64,000 bases of DNA from Microbacterium esteraromaticum (GTDB lineage: Bacteria; Actinomycetota; Actinomycetes; Actinomycetales; Microbacteriaceae): NCBI RefSeq assembly GCF_028747645.1, contig NZ_CP118100.1, positions 3,100,001-3,164,000 of the forward strand, in the 5' to 3' direction. The notes under the pieces are model-generated. The model saw only the letters and a list, made by a program, of their open reading frames with translations, was not told where the DNA came from and searched no databases. Numbering within the stretch: the stretch's first letter is position 1; every line of letters begins with the position of its first letter. Below are positions 8,306 to 16,135 of the stretch, piece after piece. The position numbers and the translations under genes are program-made.

Positions 8306-9658
8306 TCACACGTCCGGCCGCTCCGCGAAGTACTCCGTCGTCTCGACCTCGACGGCCTGGCCCAGCTCTTCGAAGAACGACTCGTTCAGGTCGTCTACAC
8401 GCGGATCGCCCGAGGCGTCGACCTGAGCGGCGGTGTCGAGGTATGCCTCGAACCCGTGCGCGGCGATTGGTGAGAGCTTGCCGAGATCGGGCCCGTCAGC
8501 TGGCGACCACCCTCCGACATCGGCGTGCGCGGTGAAGCTGCCGGTCGAACCCGTGCCACCAGAACTGCCTCCGCCCGCCAGATTCGAGACGATATCGCCC
8601 TGATGACGCAGCTCGACGAGCGTCTGATCCGGACCCAGTGACGGCTCGACCGGGTTGCCCGCCGTGATCACGACGTCGACCTTGTACACGCCCTCCATCG
8701 CAGTGACGCTCGCAATCCCGGCACCCTGCGAGTAGCCGACGAGACCGACCGTGTCTCCCGGCTTCGCACCGGCCTGCTCCAGCGCCTTCTGCAGGGCCAC
8801 CTGCGAGGCCGCCTTGTCGCGGTCGACCCACATGTCCCAGTTCGACCCCATGTCCCAGGGATCCTCGGTCCACCAGGTCGAGGTGCGCGTGCCGTCCATG
8901 TAAGCCATGAACCGCGTCTCGCCGTTCTCCATGGTGTACTTCTCGACGACGACCTGCCCGGTGCCGTCATACGGGATGCGCGACAACGAATCACGCACTC
9001 CGGTCGGCGGTTTCGTCGTCCCCGTCGACACCGGGGTCACGCGCACCGGCGGCGCCTCGCCCGTCGGCTTCGAACCGTACGGCAGCAGTCCCTGACCGTG
9101 ACGGGCGATCATCTGCGACACCACCAGCATCGTTCCGCCGATCGTGCCCGCGCCCAAGGGGCCGAGCATCGGCCCCGAGCCCGGACGCCACAAGAGCGCA
9201 TCCAACGGCTGGTCACTGGTGCCGTCGAATCGCGTCTGTTGCCACGCCGCGACCAGCATGTCGGCACGCTTCTCGATATCGGGGTCACCCGCGATCAATT
9301 GGTCGATCCGCGCCTGCAGCGCCAGCGCCTCGTCGGGACGATGCACACTGAGCGCCGACTGTCGTGTGCGCAGCTCGACCAGCTCGAACGTATCCGCCAT
9401 CATCTCTGTGCCATGCGCATGCGTGCGGGTCTGCTCTGCCAGCGTCATCAACCGCTGCGCGCAGGCATCGATCCCGCCCGTGCCGACCGCGGCGGCGAGC
9501 GCCGGCGCCTGCACGATCGTCGCCCGGGCCCGTCGCGCCAGATCCGCAGCATCCTCAAGGTGGCGGCCGACCCGCCCGAGACCGCGACCGATCTCACGCA
9601 CCATCGACGAATCGATCGCGATCGCCCCACCCGATGTGATCTCCAGGTTGTCGCTCAT
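8306..9658 (-). CDS. Large alpha/beta-hydrolase-like protein with helical N-terminus (possible type VII-linked)
   Basis: A 450-residue protein. Residues 1-130 are predicted helical, without a signal peptide (IGRGLGRVGRHLEDAADLARRAR...), like the N-terminal regions of type VII-associated proteins. After a hydrophobic stretch around 175-190 and a Pro/Thr linker there is an alpha/beta-hydrolase core with nucleophile elbow GYSQGAG (about 317-323), a plausible Asp in ITAGNPVEPSLG and a late His. The start ATG 9658 overlaps the stop of the upstream 90-residue gene (TGATG); a GTG one codon earlier is possible. The substrate is unknown; a lipase/esterase or toxin-like role is inference only. Confidence 0.6.
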   Translation of the reverse strand: MSDNLEITSGGAIAIDSSMVREIGRGLGRVGRHLEDAADLARRARATIVQAPALAAAVGTGGIDACAQRLMTLAEQTRTHAHGTEMMADTFELVELRTRQSALSVHRPDEALALQARIDQLIAGDPDIEKRADMLVAAWQQTRFDGTSDQPLDALLWRPGSGPMLGPLGAGTIGGTMLVVSQMIARHGQGLLPYGSKPTGEAPPVRVTPVSTGTTKPPTGVRDSLSRIPYDGTGQVVVEKYTMENGETRFMAYMDGTRTSTWWTEDPWDMGSNWDMWVDRDKAASQVALQKALEQAGAKPGDTVGLVGYSQGAGIASVTAMEGVYKVDVVITAGNPVEPSLGPDQTLVELRHQGDIVSNLAGGGSSGGTGSTGSFTAHADVGGWSPADGPDLGKLSPIAAHGFEAYLDTAAQVDASGDPRVDDLNESFFEELGQAVEVETTEYFAERPDV

Positions 9659-9930
9659 CACCGCACCACCGCCCGCACGACACCCTGCTGCTCGCGCACG
9701 GCGATGGTCTCACCGTGGATCTGCTGGTGCATCTCGTCGAGAGCCTCACGAAGGCTGCGCGCGGCGAGCCCCTCGTTGTGCCACGACGATTCCGCCACCA
9801 GCTCCGTCCCCACGCCTTCCGCAGCGACCAGCTGGTCCTCGGCATCCTGCAGCAGACGCAGGGCGTCAAACACCGCCCACAGGTCGAAACTGGCGGGCGC
9901 TTCGGCGGCAAGGAACGAGTACATGCCCAC
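9658..9930 (-). CDS. Small helical WXG-like protein
   Basis: A 90-residue, mostly helical protein with the central sequence SSWHNEGLAARSLREALDEM, resembling the helix-turn-helix layout of WXG100/ESX-type small proteins, although the canonical W-x-G is W-H-N here. It is directly coupled to the hydrolase-like gene, an arrangement typical of small chaperone or targeting partners of type VII substrates. An alternative start two codons downstream exists. Function is not established. Confidence 0.55.
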   Translation of the reverse strand: MGMYSFLAAEAPASFDLWAVFDALRLLQDAEDQLVAAEGVGTELVAESSWHNEGLAARSLREALDEMHQQIHGETIAVREQQGVVRAVVR

Positions 9931-10038
9931 CAGAGTGGTCGAGTGCGGGCATCCGATGTGTCCTGATTCCCACGATCTGGGGACAACTCGCTCACCCCAG
10001 CCATTGGGGACAGCGCGGGTAGCGGGCAGAATGGAGCG

Positions 10039-10584
10039 ATGACCGACTCGGATCCTTTCCGCGTCATCTTCGTGTGCACGGGCAACATCTGCCGCTCACC
10101 GATGGCCGAAGTGGTGCTTCGCGCACTCTCTGCACGGCATGGTCTCGGCTCTCGCGTCGTGTCCACCAGTGCGGGAACGGGCGACTGGCACGTGGGCGAA
10201 CGCGCCGACGAACGCACCATCGAAGCGCTCACCCGCCGCGGGTTCGACGGCTCACTGCACCGCGCGCGACAGTTCGCCGCGACGACCTTCGCCGAGAACG
10301 ACCTGATCGTCGCGCTCGACCGCACCCACGAACGCATCCTGCGGGCGTGGGCGCGCACCGAGGACGACGAGGGCAAGGTCACGCTGCTGCGCACGTTCGA
10401 CCCGCACGCGTCGAGCATGGATGTACCTGACCCGTACTATGCGGGGCCCGAGATGTTCGACTCGGTGCTCGCTATGATTGAGACCGCGACCCGCGGACTC
10501 TTCAGCCAGCTCGAACCGGCTGTGCGGGCATCCCATACGTCGCCCCGTGCGATGCGGGGCCCCGAGCAGGAGGAACTCCGCTGA
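10039..10584 (+). CDS. Low-molecular-weight protein-tyrosine phosphatase
   Basis: Removes phosphate from protein tyrosine. The P-loop CTGNICRS (C13 to R19, S20) and the general-acid loop DVPDPYY (about 130) are both present, with the typical order and spacing of the family. At 181 residues it is longer than the usual 150-165, with a polar tail after residue 160 (SHTSPRAMRGPEQEELR). The stop TGA is overlapped by the CTG start of purB, so the two are translationally coupled. Confidence 0.9.
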   Translation: MTDSDPFRVIFVCTGNICRSPMAEVVLRALSARHGLGSRVVSTSAGTGDWHVGERADERTIEALTRRGFDGSLHRARQFAATTFAENDLIVALDRTHERILRAWARTEDDEGKVTLLRTFDPHASSMDVPDPYYAGPEMFDSVLAMIETATRGLFSQLEPAVRASHTSPRAMRGPEQEELR

Positions 10585-11963
10585 CTTCTCTGCCCTCGCT
10601 TCCGACCCAGCCGCTGAGCCCCCTCGACGGCCGCTACCAGGCCGCCGTCTCGGGACTGGCCGACTACCTCTCGGAGGCGGGACTGAACCGCGCCCGCGTC
10701 GAGGTCGAGGTGGAGTGGCTGATCGCCCTCACCGACCGGTCACTGTTCGAGACGTCGCCTTTGTCGGATGCTGACAAGCAGCGCCTCCGCGCGCTGTACC
10801 GCGACTTCGGGCAGGCCGAGATCGACTGGCTCGCCGCCAAGGAAGCCGTCACCCGCCACGATGTGAAGGCCGTCGAGTACCTGGTGCGCGACCGCCTGTC
10901 GTCGCTGGGCCTGGACTCGATCGCCGAGCTCACGCACTTCGCGTGCACGAGCGAGGACATCAACTCGGCCTCGTACGCCCTGACCGTCAAGCGCGCCATC
11001 GAGGGCGTGTGGCTGCCGGCACTCGACGCCGTGATCGCCAAGCTGCGCGAACTCGCCGTCGAGCACGCGGATGCCGCGATGCTCTCGCGCACGCACGGGC
11101 AGCCCGCAACCCCGTCGACCATGGGCAAGGAGCTCGCGGTCTTCGCCTGGCGTCTGGAGCGCGTGCGCGGCCAGATCGCCGGCTCGGAGTACCTCGCGAA
11201 GTTCTCGGGCGCCACGGGCACCTGGTCGGCGCACCTGTCGGCCGAGCCGGACGTCGACTGGCCGCAGCTGTCGCGCGAGTACATCGAAGGCATGGGCATC
11301 GACTTCAACGAGCTCACCACCCAGATCGAATCGCACGACTGGCAGGTCGAACTGTACGACCGCGTGCGGCACGCCGGTGGCATCCTGCACAACCTCGCGA
11401 CCGACATCTGGACGTACATCTCGCTCGGCTACTTCGCGCAGATCCCCGTGGCCGGAGCGACCGGCTCGTCGACCATGCCGCACAAGATCAACCCGATCCG
11501 CTTCGAGAACGCCGAGGCGAACCTCGAACTGTCGGCGGCGTTGCTCGGTTCACTGTCGCAGACGCTGGTGACCAGCCGCCTGCAGCGCGACCTGACCGAC
11601 TCGACCACGCAGCGCAACATCGGCGTCGCCCTCGGGCACTCGCTGCTCGCGCTCGACAACCTGCGTCGCGGCCTGAACGAGATCTCGCTCTCGCGCGACG
11701 TGCTGCTCGACGACCTCGACCACAACTGGGAGGTGCTGGCCGAGGCGATCCAGACGGTCATCCGCGCCGAGGTGGTCGCCGGACGGTCGTCGATCACCGA
11801 CCCGTACGCGCTGCTCAAGGAGCTCACGCGCGGACACCGCGTCGGTGCGGCCGAGCTGGCATCCTTCGTCGAGGGTCTCGAGATCGGCGACGCTGCCAAG
11901 CAGCGCCTGCTCGCGCTCACGCCCGCGACGTACACCGGCCTCGCCGAGCGCCTCGCCCGCTGA
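10581..11963 (+). CDS. purB: Adenylosuccinate lyase, CTG start
   Basis: Catalyses two fumarate-releasing steps of purine synthesis (SAICAR to AICAR, adenylosuccinate to AMP). The conserved N-terminus PLSPLDGRYQ lies upstream of the first ATG/GTG codon (GTG 10710). The only start that includes it is CTG 10581, five nt after AGGAGGAA and overlapping the preceding stop (CTGA). This gives 460 residues, like E. coli PurB. Catalytic features seen: SRTHGQPATPSTMGKE, TGTWSAH, and the signature loop GSSTMPHKINPIRFE. A CTG start is rare and stands out here. Confidence 0.92.
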   Translation: MTSLPSLPTQPLSPLDGRYQAAVSGLADYLSEAGLNRARVEVEVEWLIALTDRSLFETSPLSDADKQRLRALYRDFGQAEIDWLAAKEAVTRHDVKAVEYLVRDRLSSLGLDSIAELTHFACTSEDINSASYALTVKRAIEGVWLPALDAVIAKLRELAVEHADAAMLSRTHGQPATPSTMGKELAVFAWRLERVRGQIAGSEYLAKFSGATGTWSAHLSAEPDVDWPQLSREYIEGMGIDFNELTTQIESHDWQVELYDRVRHAGGILHNLATDIWTYISLGYFAQIPVAGATGSSTMPHKINPIRFENAEANLELSAALLGSLSQTLVTSRLQRDLTDSTTQRNIGVALGHSLLALDNLRRGLNEISLSRDVLLDDLDHNWEVLAEAIQTVIRAEVVAGRSSITDPYALLKELTRGHRVGAAELASFVEGLEIGDAAKQRLLALTPATYTGLAERLAR

Positions 11964-12009
11964 GCCTGGGCGCTTCGGCGCCGTGCGCTGGGCGCTCTTC
12001 TCCCTCCAC

Positions 12010-12064
12010 GAGGGGTCAAGAAACGTCGCCTGAGCGCGCAAAACTCAGCGTTTCTTGACCCCTC
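12010..12064. repeat. Palindromic extragenic element, copy 1
   Basis: GAGGGGTCAAGAAACG (12010-12025) pairs perfectly with CGTTTCTTGACCCCTC (12049-12064). An inner CTGAG/CTCAG pair lengthens the stem. It lies 46 nt after purB and can act as its terminator. The same 16-mer arms recur at 13.26-13.33 kb, so this is a repeated family rather than a one-off terminator. Confidence 0.8.
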
Positions 12065-12147
12065 ATGAAGGTGGCTTGCCGTCGTGAGGTGGCGCGCCCT
12101 CATGAGGTTCGTGCCCCTCGTGAGCGGGAGCACGTCATGCTGGAGGC

Positions 12148-13211
12148 ATGGGTCGGAACGCGTGCTTCGCAGTCGCCGGCATCCTGACGGGGATGCTGGT
12201 GCTCACCGCCTGCACTGAACCGACAGCTGCGCCGAGCACGGCCAGCGCCGAAACGGTGACGCTCTCATCGGACCTGGATGCACCGTGGTCGGTGCTCCCG
12301 CTCGAGAGCGGCGGCGCACTCATCTCGCAACGCGACGACGGCCGCGTACTCGAACTCACCGTCGACGGCGCGCAGCGCGAGGTCGGCACCGTCAGCGGCG
12401 TCGTGTCGGGCGGAGAATCGGGACTGCACGGCCTCGCGATGCACGAGTCCGATGGCATCCGATGGCTCTATGCGTACCACGGCGCGGCAGACGACAACCG
12501 CGTGGTGCGGATGCCCTTGACCGGCGCCCCGGTTCGCTCGGCCTCGACAGGTCCGGCATCGAGGTCGTGCTCGCGGGTATCCCGCGCGCCGCGACGCACA
12601 ACGGCGGACGCATCGCGTTCGGGCCGGACGGGATGCTGTACATCGCAACTGGTGATGCCGGTCGCCGCGCCGAGGCCAGGGATCCGGCGTCGCTCGCGGG
12701 CAAGATCCTGCGCGTGACGCCAGAAGGTGACCCGGCACCGGGGAACCCGTACGGCACGGCGGTCTACAGCCTTGGGCACCGCAACGTGCAAGGCCTGGCC
12801 TGGGACTCGCGCGGCGACCTGTGGGCGAGTGAGTTCGGACAGAACACGTGGGATGAGCTCAACCTCATCGAGGCCGGCGGCGACTACGGCTGGCCCGACC
12901 ACGAGGGCGTCGCGGACGCGGCGGATGCCATCGACCCTGTCGCGGTGTGGGCGCCCAGCGAGGCGAGCCCGAGCGGTATCGCCATCATCGACGACGTCGT
13001 GTACATGGCGGCCCTGCGCGGCGAGCGCGTGTGGCTGTTCGACACGGCAGGCGGCTCGGCCCCGTGGGCGGTGCACGCCGGCGAGTTCGGCCGCGTGCGC
13101 GACGTGGCGCCCGGCCCCGACGGAACGTTCTGGGTGCTCACCAACAACACCGATGGGCGGGGCGATCGCCGCGATGGCGACGACCGCCTGCTGCAGCTGC
13201 CTCTGCCCTAG
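12148..13211 (+). pseudogene. Frameshifted lipoprotein PQQ-dependent sugar dehydrogenase (glucose/sorbosone dehydrogenase family)
   Basis: Two frames join into one protein of about 355 residues. Frame 1 (12148 to about 12530) gives a lipoprotein signal (MGRNACFAVAGILTGMLVLT then AC) and the first beta blades (SSDLDAPWSVLPL, GGESGLHGLAMH). Frame 3 (from about 12535) continues with AATHNGGRIAFGPDGMLYIA, TGDAG, LGHRNVQGLAWD and YGWPDHEG, all hallmarks of the six-bladed PQQ sugar dehydrogenase family. One base appears missing around 12527-12534 (CCCCGGTT); restoring it gives TGAPGSLGLDRSG. It is either a genuine inactivating mutation or a sequencing error. The intact family oxidises sugars at the outer membrane face. 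Confidence 0.82.
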
Positions 13212-13263
13212 CCCGCGCCGCCCACTCCCACGAACGCGCACGCCCACGAACGCGCACACACTT

Positions 13264-13325
13264 CACGAGGGGTCAAGAAACGTCGGGTGCGAGGGGTGAA
13301 ACCCAGCGTTTATTGACCCCTCGTG
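13264..13325. repeat. Palindromic extragenic element, copy 2
   Basis: CACGAGGGGTCAAGAAACG (13264-13282) pairs with CGTTTATTGACCCCTCGTG (13307-13325) with one mismatch. It shares its arms with the element at 12010-12064, so the two copies flank the sugar dehydrogenase pseudogene. It is probably transcribed as a hairpin between convergent genes. Confidence 0.8.
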
Positions 13326-13386
13326 AGAGAGGAGAGAGCCAGAGGGCCGAGCGCCAGGGCGCCAGAGAGGAAAGCGCGCGAGCGCG

Positions 13387-13788
13387 TCAGGCGCGGGAGG
13401 ACTGACCGGGGGCGGTGTCGTCGTCCGTCGCTGCAGCATCCGCAACGGCAGCACCCGAACCCCCTGCAGCACCAGCACCAGCGTCGTCATCCGAGAGCAG
13501 CACGGCGCGGTCAACGCGCTTGGTGACGTCGGCCGGGTCGACGGCGAGCATCAGCATGGCAAGGCCCAGGAGGGTGACGATGAACGAGATGCCACCGATG
13601 ACCAGTCCAAGACCGATCGGGGTGAGCCCCTCGTAGGTGCCCTTCGCGATCGCCGAATTGACGCGCGAGGTGAATGCACCGGTCGAGACGAGCGTCACGA
13701 TCGTGGCGAAGATGCCACACACCAGGGCGATCCCCACCAGGTGCAGCGGACGCAGGATCTCGCGTCGCGTCGGCTTGGGGTCGGTCAT
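13387..13788 (-). CDS. Two-span membrane protein with Ala/Gly/Asp-rich tail, unknown
   Basis: A 133-residue protein with a basic N-terminus (DPKPTRREILRPLH), two membrane helices (about 16-38 and 58-80) and a low-complexity Ala/Gly/Asp tail after residue 95. Its ATG overlaps the upstream DUF308-like gene's stop by 4 nt, so the two membrane proteins are probably made together. No family function is recognised. Confidence 0.6.
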   Translation of the reverse strand: MTDPKPTRREILRPLHLVGIALVCGIFATIVTLVSTGAFTSRVNSAIAKGTYEGLTPIGLGLVIGGISFIVTLLGLAMLMLAVDPADVTKRVDRAVLLSDDDAGAGAAGGSGAAVADAAATDDDTAPGQSSRA

Positions 13789-14417
13789 GCGTGTCCTCCA
13801 TGGTCTGCCAGGCGGTCTGCGCCGGCATCCGATTCGATGTCTTTCTTCGCGCTCGGCGAGACGCCGGCGATACCCAGGAACACGGCCACGATCGCCGCAT
13901 ACGCGCCGAACAGGCCCACTCCGATGACGATGCCGGTCAGAACCAGGTCGTTACCGCCAACCGTGTAGTCCTGCACCAGATCGATCGGGACGAGCAGCAG
14001 CAACAGCGCCAGCAGCACTCCCATCGCGCCGACCGTAGTCGCGTCGCGCGCACCCTCGGTACCGCGATAGCGGATGCCCGCGATCAACTCGACGAGTCCG
14101 GTCACGGCCGCCCACCCGATCAGGAGGACGAAGAACAGGGTGTCGGAACGCCAGACCGGCACGCTCGCAGCCATACCGAACAAGAAGGTGAAGGCGCCCA
14201 TCATCACCGCCGGCCAGCGTCGGCCGTTCGGATAGACGATGACCGCCGCAATGATCAGGATCGTCGCGGTGATGATCGCGAAGCCGCCGAAGACGGAGAG
14301 GCCGATGGCGGCCGAGTGGTCGGCAGAGAAGGTGATCATGATGGCGGCGATGGCGGCCATCACGGCACGGCCCAACTGCACGTGGCGCGCAGTGAACGGG
14401 CGGGAAGGGGCAGGCAT
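13785..14417 (-). CDS. DUF308/HdeD-like membrane protein
   Basis: A 210-residue integral membrane protein with about six hydrophobic helices and the HdeD/DUF308-type pattern (AIITATILIIAAVIVYPNGRRWP, GWAAVTGLVELIAGIR with an exposed arginine). These proteins are often misnamed acyl-CoA synthetase in Microbacteriaceae; no enzymatic motif is visible here. It is the first gene of a two-gene unit, divergent from the HTH regulator at 14.6 kb. Confidence 0.65.
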   Translation of the reverse strand: MPAPSRPFTARHVQLGRAVMAAIAAIMITFSADHSAAIGLSVFGGFAIITATILIIAAVIVYPNGRRWPAVMMGAFTFLFGMAASVPVWRSDTLFFVLLIGWAAVTGLVELIAGIRYRGTEGARDATTVGAMGVLLALLLLLVPIDLVQDYTVGGNDLVLTGIVIGVGLFGAYAAIVAVFLGIAGVSPSAKKDIESDAGADRLADHGGHA

Positions 14418-14468
14418 GACGATCCTCGAATCGGTGACCCGACCAGTCTACGCCGGGCGCCTGTGAAG

Positions 14469-14507
14469 GGGGGTTCGGCGGCCTCCCCAGGCGATCACCG
14501 AACCCCC
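14469..14507. other. GC-rich hairpin in divergent intergenic region
   Basis: GGGGGTTCGG (14469-14478) pairs with CCGAACCCCC (14498-14507) across a 19-nt loop. It lies between the DUF308-like gene and the HTH gene, both transcribed away from it. It may be a leader hairpin or an operator rather than a terminator. Confidence 0.4.
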
Positions 14508-14607
14508 TTACGGAGGGGTACGCGCATCGGTCCGTCCCCAGACGCGGCCGACGCGGCGCAAGTATGCCAATCTAGGCGCACGACCTTCACATACCGGGAG
14601 CGCTGCT

Positions 14608-15528
14608 GTGATAAGCGAGAGCACTTCGAGCGAGCGGATGACGGCCCCGTTCGCCACAGCCCTGCGAGAAGCGGTGGATGCGCGCGGCGTGACGCTGGCG
14701 GGCCTGCACCGGCGGCTGACGGATCGCGGCAATGCGGTGTCGGTGACCACCCTGAGCTACTGGCGTTCGGGGGCGCGACGGCCCGAAGGCGCGCAGTCGC
14801 TCGCTGCCGTGGCCGACCTCGAAAGCCTGTTGGGCCTCGACCCGGGCGCACTGATCGATCGGTTGGGCTCGACGCTGCGCACCGGGCCGCTCGGGCCGAT
14901 CGCGTTCCCGTTCGATGAGGATTCTCTCGAGCAGCGCGTGCGCGACACGTTCACGGCGATGGGCGCGATGTATCCCGATCCGACGCGAGAGCTCAGCATC
15001 CACGCCGTTACCGACGTCGGCCCGGATCGGCGCGTGTCGCGTCGGGCGATGCGCATGATCGTGCAGAGCACATCGGGCGAGGTCGCCGCGGTGCCGTTCG
15101 TCGAGATCACCCAGGGCACCCCGACGGTGAGTCCGTCCTTCAGCGCACTGGGCGGCGGACGCATTGCGACCACGCACACCGACCCGAGCCGCACCGTGCA
15201 CGGTTTCCTGTTCGAGCTCGAGCGTCCGATCACCAGCCCCGAGTCTGCGGTGATCGAGTGGGCGGTCGACTATCCGCCGGATTTCCCCCAGGGCGACGGC
15301 ACCGGGCACGGAGTGGCGATGCAATGCCGTGAACTGCTGCTGTGGACGCGGTTCCACCCGGATGCGATCCCGACCTGGATCGAGGAGGTCGAGTCCACTC
15401 CCGGCGGCGAGGACGTGACTGTGCGGATGCTGCGGGGCGCGACGTCTCTGCACGCGCTGCGGCGCGGTTTCGGCCCAGGCGCCCTGACGCTGCAGTGGGG
15501 ATGGGACGACACCGCAGAGATCGCATAA
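14608..15528 (+). CDS. XRE/Cro-type helix-turn-helix protein with C-terminal ligand-like domain
   Basis: A 306-residue protein. The N-terminal 75 residues look like a helix-turn-helix: FATALREAVDARGVTLAGLHRRL then VSVTTLSYWRSGARRPE. The remaining 200 residues are a beta-rich domain without recognised motifs (RTVHGFLFELERPITSP...). The start is GTG 14608; an ATG ten codons later is possible. The gene is divergent from the DUF308-like pair, so autoregulation or control of that pair is plausible. Confidence 0.55.
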   Translation: MISESTSSERMTAPFATALREAVDARGVTLAGLHRRLTDRGNAVSVTTLSYWRSGARRPEGAQSLAAVADLESLLGLDPGALIDRLGSTLRTGPLGPIAFPFDEDSLEQRVRDTFTAMGAMYPDPTRELSIHAVTDVGPDRRVSRRAMRMIVQSTSGEVAAVPFVEITQGTPTVSPSFSALGGGRIATTHTDPSRTVHGFLFELERPITSPESAVIEWAVDYPPDFPQGDGTGHGVAMQCRELLLWTRFHPDAIPTWIEEVESTPGGEDVTVRMLRGATSLHALRRGFGPGALTLQWGWDDTAEIA

Positions 15529-15553
15529 GCGAGAGCCAGCAGGCGCGAACGCG

Positions 15554-15955
15554 TCAAGCCGCAGCGGGCTGGGTCTTGATCGACTGCGTCTTGATCGTGA
15601 CCGTCTGCGACTTCGCGACCTGAGCGGACGCTGCGGTCGGAACGACGGATGCCGCCGGCTTCGCCGTGACGGGGCGCGGCAGTGTCAGCATCCGCACCAT
15701 GCCGCCGACGACGAGAGCCGCGGCGAGCGCGCCGCCGGCGATGATCATCGGCGTCCACTGGCTGGCGAACGACGACGCGACGCTGAGCAGTGCGCCGACG
15801 AACCACACGCCGATCGCGCCGCCGGTGAGCCCCGCGGCGCCGCGCGCGACGGCGTAGAGCACGACGATGGCGCAGACGATGGCGAAGACGGCTCCGGCCC
15901 ATCCGATCGGCACAAGAACCGACGTCAGTGTGTTCGCCACTGGAAGTGTTGACAT
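15554..15955 (-). CDS. Three-span membrane protein, unknown function
   Basis: With the start at ATG 15955 (preceded by GGGGGGT) the protein has 133 residues: three membrane helices (about 12-35, 42-62, 68-90) and an Ala/Thr/Lys-rich tail with repeated TIKTQSIKTQ. The longer open frame to 16033 lacks a ribosome-binding site. It lies downstream of the MATE gene on the same strand but beyond a terminator-like hairpin, so it is likely separate. Confidence 0.55.
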   Translation of the reverse strand: MSTLPVANTLTSVLVPIGWAGAVFAIVCAIVVLYAVARGAAGLTGGAIGVWFVGALLSVASSFASQWTPMIIAGGALAAALVVGGMVRMLTLPRPVTAKPAASVVPTAASAQVAKSQTVTIKTQSIKTQPAAA

Positions 15956-16054
15956 TGCGACCCCCCGGTCATCGGTGCACGCCCCCCGCGCACCATCTGA
16001 CATCAAGGTTACGCGCATAGATCGCGTTGTCACGCCCTCCTTGAGAACGATTCG

Positions 16055-16076
16055 GCATCATCCCAGAGGATGATGC
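16055..16076 (-). terminator. Hairpin terminator downstream of the MATE gene
   Basis: GCATCATCC (16055-16063), loop CAGA, GGATGATGC (16068-16076): a perfect 9-bp stem 59 nt past the MATE stop on the minus strand. No T-run follows, as is usual in GC-rich actinobacteria. Confidence 0.55.
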
Positions 16077-16135
16077 GTGCACCACGGGTGACACGCCAGT
16101 GAATCGCCGCGCAGCGACGCCCGCCTGCCTGGAGG

